Shown piece after piece: positions 1 through 3,665 of a stretch of DNA of 5,782 nucleotides. This DNA is from Streptosporangiaceae bacterium (GTDB taxonomy: Bacteria > Actinomycetota > Actinomycetes > Streptosporangiales > Streptosporangiaceae), in contig JAICWX010000454.1 in the NCBI GenBank assembly GCA_025934635.1, forward strand, positions 1 through 5,782, read 5' to 3'. The notes below the pieces were generated by a model. The model was not told the origin of the DNA and did no database searches. It worked only from the letters and a program-made list of their open reading frames with translations. A program made the position numbers and the translations under genes. How positions within the stretch are numbered: the stretch's first letter is position 1; each line of letters starts with the position of its first letter.

Positions 1-131
1 GAACGGAAGCCTCACCTGTCCCCCAACCCCGCAGCACAAGGGGAAACAGCCGGGAACACCACTCCCCGGCACCACCACAAGTCACAGTACGTGCTCGCCT
101 AACCACGGCTCCATCTAAAGGAGCCGCACCC
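1..131. other. Left-edge region, no assignable gene
   Basis: All three plus-strand frames are open at the left edge. Frame 1 closes with TAA at 100-102 (ending KSQYVLA), frame 2 with TAA at 116-118, and frame 3 runs on to TGA at 210-212. Any of these could be the 3' end of a gene lying to the left, but none shows the strong G/C third-position bias of the real genes in this window, and no domain is recognisable. The stretch also has a small 6-bp inverted repeat (49-54 with 65-70). I treat it as probably intergenic. Confidence 0.4.
106..126 (+). other. 7-bp stem-loop overlapping a Shine-Dalgarno-like sequence
   Basis: CGGCTCC (106-112) pairs perfectly with GGAGCCG (120-126) across a 7-nt loop. 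There is no T-run on either side, so a classical intrinsic terminator is not well supported. The right arm contains GGAG of the Shine-Dalgarno-like AAAGGAG (117-123), which lies 8 nt before an ATG at 132. In a plus-strand RNA the stem would hide that site. It could equally be a weak terminator for a gene off the left edge. Confidence 0.4.
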
Positions 132-180
132 ATGGAGCATCAATGTCGTGGTGGCGACATCGATGGAGCATCGATGTCGT
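132..180. repeat. 18-bp direct repeat with alternative hairpin arms
   Basis: ATGGAGCATCAATGTCGT (132-149) recurs at 163-180 with a single change (A to G). Between them, CGACATCGAT (155-164) is the perfect reverse complement of 170-179 (5-nt loop) and a one-mismatch complement of 139-148 (6-nt loop). The middle arm can therefore pair with either neighbour but not both. The function is unknown: it could be a binding site for a dimeric protein, a switchable RNA element, or a remnant of local duplication. Confidence 0.6.
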
Positions 181-212
181 TGCCGGGGCCGGGTGCGGGC
201 GGTGGCGGGTGA
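132..212 (+). CDS. Possible 26-codon mini-ORF, unproven
   Basis: ATG at 132 is preceded by AAAGGAG with an 8-nt spacer, a good ribosome-binding arrangement. The frame runs 26 codons to TGA at 210-212. The peptide begins MEHQCRGGDID and ends in a Gly/Pro-rich tail, with no recognisable domain, signal peptide or membrane segment. The same bases contain an 18-bp direct repeat and a 10-bp palindrome, so the sequence may be constrained as structure rather than as protein. It could be a leader peptide, but no downstream gene on this strand follows. Treat it as a candidate only. Confidence 0.15.
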   Translation: MEHQCRGGDIDGASMSLPGPGAGGGG

Positions 213-319
213 CGGGTGACGTCTGTGGTGCGAATGCGAACGGTGAGATGCGGGATCGGCGGCCGCGGGCGGGCGGGCGGTCTGGCTAGGTGCGGTGGCG
301 GATGGGGATGGGGATGCGG
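207..319. repeat. Short G-rich simple repeats
   Basis: The stretch contains a tandem GGGTGAC pair (207-220), a run of GGGC units (267-280) and a doubled GGGGAT-type run (303-315). These are low-complexity tracts; the G runs with single-base loops could in principle form a quadruplex on the plus strand, although only three tracts reach three Gs at 267-277. No gene is supported here: the plus-strand frame through it is only a rich Gly/Arg translation of the repeats. Confidence 0.45.
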
Positions 320-350
320 ACTGAGGCCGGGAACGCTGGTGACGGCGGGG

Positions 351-485
351 CAGGTCGCGTATGTAGCAGGTCCCGTATGTAGCAGGTCCCGTATGTAGCA
401 GGTCCCGTACGTAGCAGGTCCCGTACGTAGCAGGTCCCGTACGTAGCAGGTCCGGCACGTAGCAGGTCGGCACATAGCAAGTCCC
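351..485. repeat. 16-bp tandem repeat array (8 units plus a half unit)
   Basis: The unit is CAGGTCCCGTAYGTAG. Copies start at 351, 367, 383, 399, 415, 431, 447 and 463, and a partial copy (CAAGTCCC) occupies 478-485. Units 1-3 read GTATGTAG, units 4-6 read GTACGTAG, and units 7 and 8 are degenerate (unit 8 is 15 bp). The units abut without spacers, so this is not a CRISPR. A period of 16 is not a multiple of three, so translations repeat every 16 residues in each frame and the ORFs across it are artefacts. The period is about one and a half helical turns, so successive units would face opposite sides of the DNA. Its role is unknown. Confidence 0.93.
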
Positions 486-514
486 GGCCGCCTGCCAGGG
501 GCGGCGGCCGGGAC
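481..514 (-). terminator. Intrinsic-type terminator of the beta-helix gene
   Basis: GTCCCGGCCGCC (481-492) and GGCGGCCGGGAC (503-514) form a perfect 12-bp GC-rich stem with a 10-nt loop, 22 nt beyond the beta-helix stop codon. On the minus strand the stem is followed by TTGCTATGTG, a poor but partly T-containing tail, as is common for terminators in high-GC actinomycetes. The foot of the stem (481-485) is also the last five bases of the tandem array's half unit. The symmetric stem could also stop rightward transcripts, but the plus-strand tail is GC-rich. Confidence 0.75.
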
Positions 515-536
515 CGGGTCGTGCGTATCCGTGCGG

Positions 537-2456
537 TTAGTTGAAGGTGCTGCCGGCGTCCTGGCCGCCGATGCTGGCGTTGGAGCCGTTGTCGTCCTTG
601 AAGCCCGACGTCCACTGGGACCAGGAGAGAGTGTCGCCCAGGGCGAAATTGTCGAAGCTCCACGGGCCGGTGTACGTGTTGGACTTGAACACGTTGCCCT
701 GGTGGCTGGAGATATTGACCGGGACCACCCAGGCCGTATACGGCTTGGTCGAGCCGTACTGGCTGAACACGCCGTTGAAGCCGCAGCCGCGGGCCGCCGT
801 GCAGGCCGAGCCGATGCTGGCCGGGTTGAGGTGGAAGGCGTTGCCCGAGACGATCACGTTCTGCGTCTTCCAGCGGCACAGGTCGAAGTAATCCGGGTTG
901 GCGCTGGCCTGGTTCGCGGCCGAGTTAGCCAGCGCCGACTTGCACGCGGACTGCTTGGCCGAGGAACTGCCCAGGGTGCAGGCGTCGTCGTAACCGTCGC
1001 TGCAGAAGCGGTTGGCGTTCTCCCACAGGATCACGCCGCTCCAGTTGTCGGTGAAGGTGTTGTCCTGGATCGCCAGCGTGCTGTAGCCGAAGCTGCTGGG
1101 CACCCGGCTGTCGCCACCCGACTCGGAGATGAAGACGGCGGCGTCAGGGAACCCGCTGTCGGCCGCGCCGATTCGCCAGGCGTTGTCGGCGAAGGTGTTG
1201 CCCTTGATGAGGGCGTTGTAGCTGATCTCGTAGACCAGCGCGTTGTCGTCGTTGGCGGCGAAGTAGTTGCCCTCGATGTCGAAGCCGTCGTTGTTGGTGT
1301 CGGCCCAGATGCCGACGCTGTAGTTGTCGTGGACGTAGTTGCCCTTGACGGTCACGTTCTGGGCCTCCCAGAACTTGCCGCCGCCGCTGCAACCGCAGCC
1401 GTCGAACTGGCCCGCCCCGGCGCACCCGGCCGGCGTCGTGACCGGGAACTTGCTGGACTTCTCCCAGTTGCACGTGTTGTTGTAGGAGATCTCGTTGTTG
1501 CTGAGCACGATGTCCTGCGGGCCGCCGGTCACCGCGGACTGCTGCGGGTCGCCCGGATTCTGGTACGCGTTGAACGCGTACTGGCCGTTGGCGGCCAGGC
1601 AGTCGTGATCGATCGTGTTACCCGAGCCGACCATCATCGCGGCCCCGGGCACGTTGTTCTTGATCGTGCTGTGCGCGATCGTCCAGCCGTCGTCGGAGTT
1701 GGTGTTGACCGCGCCCTGGCTGCCCGGCGGCGAGAAGTTCTCGATGGTCAGGTACTCGATGGTGACGCCGGTGTCGCTGGTGTCGTTGCCGACGAACGCG
1801 AAGTCGTTCTGGCGGTAACCGGACGATCCCGGGTTGGTGCCGGAGATGACCGCGCCCGGGGCACCGATGAAGGTGTCGTTCTTGCCCGGGTTGATCTGCG
1901 CGAACTCGCCGCTGCCGAGGTAGTGCGTACCCGGGGCGAACCAGTACGTGGTGTTACCGGGCAGCTGGTCGCCGAACAGGCTGGCGTTGTTCCCGGCCGG
2001 GACGGTGACCGCGCCGGCGGGCGCGGAGGCCGGGCCGGACAGGACGCTCGCGTTATTGCACACCGCGGCCGTGACCCCGGGCGGCGGCGGGGTCGAGGGT
2101 GGCGCCGAGGTCGGATCGCCCGGTGAGGGGGAGGCTGAGGTAGGCGTCGGAGCGGGCGTGGCCGTCTTGGTCGGCTTCACCGTCGGCGTGACGGTGGGCT
2201 TGGCCGTCGCCGAGCCGGGCCCCGATCCGGTGGGAGTCGGATGCGGTTTAGGGCACCGCTTATGCCGATGGCACGACGCGGACTGATTATTGGCCGACTG
2301 CGTGAAGCTCAGGCCGTGGGACACCGAGGCGAGCATTTGGCGCGGCGCCGGGGAAAAAGAGAGGGCCACGAGGCCGAGTGCCGCAATTGGCAGTATGAAC
2401 ACCAGCGGTCGCCGGGTGCGCCCCCGGTTCCGGGATCGGTGCCTAGGTCGTGTCAT
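537..2456 (-). CDS. Secreted or anchored right-handed parallel beta-helix protein
   Basis: The protein has 639 residues from the chosen ATG. An Arg-rich N-terminus is followed by a hydrophobic segment (about 17-35, PLVFILPIAALGLVALSFS), which is a signal peptide or signal anchor. A Pro/Thr/Ser/Lys linker (about 69-127) suits a cell-wall span. From about 193 to 602 come repeated rungs such as VTIEYLTIENF, VTVKGNYVHDN, ALIKGNTFADN and LAIQDNTFTDN. These are the Asn-rich PbH1-type pattern of parallel beta-helix proteins (pectate-lyase-like, NosD-like, C5-epimerase folds). Many cysteines sit in loops (the GCGCSGGG segment near 353-360, CSDGYDDAC near 485-493), suggesting extracellular disulfides. 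The probable role is binding or cleaving an extracellular polysaccharide. No catalytic residues can be assigned, so the activity is open. An upstream in-frame ATG at 2570 would add 38 residues. I chose 2456 because it gives a normal signal-peptide n-region. There is no clear Shine-Dalgarno, but TACCGT 8 nt upstream fits a leaderless -10. The gene lies alone on its strand and ends at the 481-514 terminator. Confidence 0.85.
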   Translation of the reverse strand: MTRPRHRSRNRGRTRRPLVFILPIAALGLVALSFSPAPRQMLASVSHGLSFTQSANNQSASCHRHKRCPKPHPTPTGSGPGSATAKPTVTPTVKPTKTATPAPTPTSASPSPGDPTSAPPSTPPPPGVTAAVCNNASVLSGPASAPAGAVTVPAGNNASLFGDQLPGNTTYWFAPGTHYLGSGEFAQINPGKNDTFIGAPGAVISGTNPGSSGYRQNDFAFVGNDTSDTGVTIEYLTIENFSPPGSQGAVNTNSDDGWTIAHSTIKNNVPGAAMMVGSGNTIDHDCLAANGQYAFNAYQNPGDPQQSAVTGGPQDIVLSNNEISYNNTCNWEKSSKFPVTTPAGCAGAGQFDGCGCSGGGKFWEAQNVTVKGNYVHDNYSVGIWADTNNDGFDIEGNYFAANDDNALVYEISYNALIKGNTFADNAWRIGAADSGFPDAAVFISESGGDSRVPSSFGYSTLAIQDNTFTDNWSGVILWENANRFCSDGYDDACTLGSSSAKQSACKSALANSAANQASANPDYFDLCRWKTQNVIVSGNAFHLNPASIGSACTAARGCGFNGVFSQYGSTKPYTAWVVPVNISSHQGNVFKSNTYTGPWSFDNFALGDTLSWSQWTSGFKDDNGSNASIGGQDAGSTFN

Positions 2457-2464
2457 GTCACGAT

Positions 2465-2470
2465 ACGGTA
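2465..2470 (-). promoter_or_regulatory. Possible -10 element for leaderless beta-helix mRNA
   Basis: On the minus strand TACCGT matches the actinobacterial TANNNT -10 pattern and ends 8 nt before the ATG at 2456. Transcription starting about 7 nt downstream would begin at or next to the start codon, giving a leaderless mRNA. That would explain the lack of a Shine-Dalgarno before this ATG. No recognisable -35 was found, so this is a weak inference. Confidence 0.3.
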
Positions 2471-2614
2471 TATCTTCGCAGGCCAGAGCGTCCTGATATT
2501 TCCCCTTTATCGTTCCGACATCGGCCAGTGATGGCCTCGCGGCACCCTTGCCAGAGCCTCGGTGCACCATGGGAAGCCTTGGAAAATAAGGAAATCTGGC
2601 CCGTTCCGCGATCC

Positions 2615-2650
2615 GCGGACGGCGGCTGGGGTGGTGAAATTGCCGTCCGC
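2615..2650. repeat. 9-bp perfect inverted repeat
   Basis: GCGGACGGC (2615-2623) and GCCGTCCGC (2642-2650) are perfect complements separated by 18 nt that contain a T/A-richer patch. The half-site centres are 27 bp apart. It may be an operator for the leftward beta-helix gene or a late terminator for tetR; no T-run follows it on the minus strand, which weakens the terminator reading. Confidence 0.5.
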
Positions 2651-2653
2651 ATG

Positions 2654-2671
2654 TAATGTCGCGTTAATGTC
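2654..2671. promoter_or_regulatory. TAATGTC direct repeat with 11-bp period
   Basis: TAATGTC occurs at 2654-2660 and again at 2665-2671, exactly 11 bp apart, on one face of the helix. This spacing is typical of sites bound by tandem OmpR/PhoB-type response regulators. The heptamer itself is not one I can assign to a named regulator. It lies about 200 bp upstream of the chosen beta-helix start and about 85 bp upstream of the alternative ATG at 2570. Confidence 0.3.
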
Positions 2672-2716
2672 TTGCCGGGCCTATCTCGGGCACCGTGCCG
2701 GATTTGTTACTCATCG

Positions 2717-2743
2717 GCCGGTAACGTCACCGGCGTAGCCGGT
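2717..2743 (-). terminator. Three-arm hairpin after tetR, possible terminator
   Basis: GCCGGT (2717-2722), ACCGGC (2729-2734) and GCCGGT (2738-2743) are alternating complements, so the middle arm can pair with either side (6-nt or 3-nt loop). The element lies 37 nt past the tetR stop. The stems are only 6 bp and no T-run follows on the minus strand, so termination is possible but weakly supported. Confidence 0.3.
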
Positions 2744-2780
2744 TGGCCCGACTAGGGCGATCCGGGGCCGGGGCCGCGGC

Positions 2781-3350
2781 TCAGCTGATCAGGTCGGTGG
2801 CCATCTCCAGGACGATGGCCCGGAGCTTGTCCCGGTCGTCCACCTGATCCAGGAAGAACATGCACGTCGCGCCCGCCGACAGCACGGCGGTGGTGGCGCG
2901 GACCCGGTCGCGCAGCGGGGCGTCGGGGCCCACGAGCACGTCGACCAGCGCGTCGAGCCGGACACGGACCCGCGCGAAGCGCTCCTTGCCGGCCTCCATG
3001 GACTGCACCGAGGCGCGATTCTGCTCGAGGAAGCGGAAGACCGCGTTACTGGCCAGCACGATGCCGACGTACCGGTCGAGGAGCTCGCGGCGGGTCTCGT
3101 CGTCGTGCGGGCGGTCCTTGGCCCAGTCCAGGAGGGCGTCCAGCTCGGCGAAGTAGTCGTCGGTGAAGCTGTGGACGATGTCTTCCTTGGACTTGAAGTG
3201 GTAGTAGAGGGCGGCCTTGGTCACGCCCAGCCGCTCGGCTATCTCGCGCAGGGACGTCTTCTCGTACCCCTGCTCGGCGAAGAGCTCGAGCGCCACCTTC
3301 TGCACACGCGACCGGGTACCGGTCCGCGGTGTGGACCCCGTGCCGTGCAT
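2781..3350 (-). CDS. TetR/AcrR-family repressor, likely regulator of the divergent MFS pump
   Basis: The protein has 189 residues, the usual length of the family. The N-terminal DNA-binding domain is clear: helix 1 (about 14-28, ending LFAEQGYEKTSLREIAE) leads into the helix-turn-helix LGVTKAALYYHFKSKEDI (about 41-58), with the family's signature YYHF recognition-helix end. Residues from about 65 on form the helical ligand-binding and dimerisation domain, which is variable in this family, so the inducer cannot be predicted. The ATG at 3350 is the only start in frame because an in-frame TAG lies just upstream; its ribosome-binding site is poor. The gene diverges from a DHA2 efflux pump, and two near-palindromic operators lie in the shared promoter region. 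I infer repression of both genes and relief by a toxic substrate of the pump. Confidence 0.93.
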   Translation of the reverse strand: MHGTGSTPRTGTRSRVQKVALELFAEQGYEKTSLREIAERLGVTKAALYYHFKSKEDIVHSFTDDYFAELDALLDWAKDRPHDDETRRELLDRYVGIVLASNAVFRFLEQNRASVQSMEAGKERFARVRVRLDALVDVLVGPDAPLRDRVRATTAVLSAGATCMFFLDQVDDRDKLRAIVLEMATDLIS

Positions 3351-3390
3351 GTCCGTTTCGCATCCCTAGACGGAGCCGGGGCCATCATTT

Positions 3391-3412
3391 TTACTTGACG
3401 GCCGGTAAGTAA
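3391..3412. promoter_or_regulatory. TetR operator O1
   Basis: This is a 22-bp near-palindrome with left arm TTACTTGACGG and right arm CCGGTAAGTAA, two mismatches between arms, centred between 3401 and 3402. It contains the -35 (TTGACG) of the transporter promoter and lies immediately downstream of the tetR -10. Its right half GGCCGGTAAGT is repeated exactly in O2. Binding by the adjacent TetR protein is inferred from position and symmetry. Confidence 0.8.
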
Positions 3413-3424
3413 CGCCTTTAGCAT
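3395..3424 (+). promoter_or_regulatory. Promoter of the MFS transporter gene
   Basis: The -35 is TTGACG (3395-3400) and the -10 is TAGCAT (3419-3424), with an 18-bp spacer, fitting housekeeping-sigma promoters of actinomycetes (TTGAC and TANNNT). The start site is predicted near 3431, inside O2. The leader would then be about 235 nt before the GTG at 3666. The -35 lies within O1, so repressor bound at either site should block this promoter. Confidence 0.65.
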
Positions 3425-3449
3425 AGTGACTTGCCGGCCGGTAAGTCAA
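3420..3449 (-). promoter_or_regulatory. Promoter of tetR
   Basis: On the minus strand the -35 is TTGACT (3449-3444) and the -10 is TATGCT (3425-3420), again with an 18-bp spacer. The -10 overlaps the transporter's -10 (3419-3424) on the other strand, so RNA polymerase cannot occupy both at once. The start site is predicted near 3413, at the edge of O1, giving a leader of about 60 nt. Its -35 lies in O2, so autoregulation is expected. Confidence 0.62.
3427..3448. promoter_or_regulatory. TetR operator O2
   Basis: This is a 22-bp near-palindrome with left arm TGACTTGCCGG and right arm CCGGTAAGTCA, one mismatch, centred between 3437 and 3438. It is the more symmetric of the two sites and is 36 bp centre to centre from O1. 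It overlaps the predicted transporter start site and contains most of the tetR -35. Comparing both sites gives an inferred consensus half-site of ACTTRCCGG. Confidence 0.82.
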
Positions 3450-3488
3450 CGACACACCGAGCCGAGGCGGACGGGAACGGCGGACAGT

Positions 3489-3532
3489 CTCGCGCGGGGA
3501 ATCCTCGCAAGCCGAGGCGATGTTCCCGCGAG
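3489..3532 (+). other. Compound stem-loop in the transporter mRNA leader
   Basis: The outer arms are 3489-3501 (CTCGCGCGGGGAA) and 3523-3532 (TTCCCGCGAG), which pair over 10 bp with a 3-nt bulge. Inside, CCTCG (3503-3507) pairs with CGAGG (3513-3517). The element begins about 60 nt after the predicted start site. It may be a simple stabilising structure or part of a regulatory leader; it matches no riboswitch class I recognise. Confidence 0.4.
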
Positions 3533-3538
3533 CCAAAG

Positions 3539-3614
3539 GGCGCCGGCGCTGTCTGGACTGAGGAGCGAGGAGCTTGCGACGAGCGACGAGGGAAGGCAGC
3601 GCCTCAAGGGCGCC
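3539..3614 (+). repeat. Structured leader element with GAGCGA-type repeats
   Basis: GGCGCC (3539-3544) plus GGCGCTG (3545-3551) can pair with CAGCGCC (3597-3603) and, after a 5-nt bulge, GGCGCC (3609-3614). The stem encloses a 45-nt loop of purine-rich repeats (GGAGCGAGGAGC, GACGAGCGACGAG, 3562-3590). Similar GAGCGA-rich runs continue to about 3646. The composition resembles dispersed intergenic repeats of actinomycete genomes (from memory, unchecked). It could be an inserted miniature repeat or a leader RNA domain. Confidence 0.4.
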
Positions 3615-3652
3615 CGGCGGCGAGCGGGGCTAGCGGAGCGAGTGAGACAAAG

Positions 3653-3660
3653 AAAGGGAG
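3653..3660 (+). promoter_or_regulatory. Ribosome-binding site fixing the transporter start
   Basis: AAAGGGAG ends 5 nt before the GTG at 3666. It is the best Shine-Dalgarno in the region and decides the start over the in-frame GTG at 3426, which lies inside the promoter/operator block and would be upstream of the predicted transcript start. Confidence 0.75.
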
Positions 3661-3665
3661 CTGGG

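Larger units (their letters stand above)
2457..2780. other. Intergenic region between beta-helix gene and tetR
   Basis: These 324 bp carry no convincing gene; short frames here have unbiased composition and no domains. The region is locally more AT-rich than the genes (for example 2575-2600 and 2650-2672), as expected of a promoter region for the leftward beta-helix gene. It contains a TAATGTC direct repeat, a 9-bp inverted repeat and a three-arm GCCGGT/ACCGGC hairpin, listed separately. No good -35/-10 pair for the beta-helix gene could be singled out, apart from the possible leaderless -10 near its ATG. Confidence 0.6.

Noticed and set aside
265..280. G-quadruplex
   Set aside because: Only three runs of three Gs with single-base loops are present, and the fourth has two. 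This is not strong enough to call as a feature.
99..475. Minus-strand frames rich in repeated TGPATYGTCYVRDLL-like peptide
   Set aside because: They are the translation of the 16-bp tandem repeat. The same peptide motif appears in more than one frame, as expected when the period is not a multiple of three. No start signal or domain supports a protein.
351..485. CRISPR array
   Set aside because: The units are 16 bp and abut directly, with no unique spacers and no cas genes nearby.
1..536. Insertion sequence or transposon remnant
   Set aside because: No transposase fragment, terminal inverted repeat pair or target duplication could be seen; only short local repeats are present.
531..2126. Long plus-strand frame of 531 codons antisense to the beta-helix gene
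   Set aside because: It is a Val/Ala/Arg/Gly-rich shadow created by high GC opposite a gene with a clear signal peptide and beta-helix repeats. It has no domain of its own.
3426..3665. 80-codon N-terminal extension of the transporter from GTG 3426
   Set aside because: That GTG lies within the promoter/operator block upstream of the predicted transcript start. The extension is Arg/Glu-rich with no resemblance to the family, and a much better SD precedes GTG 3666.
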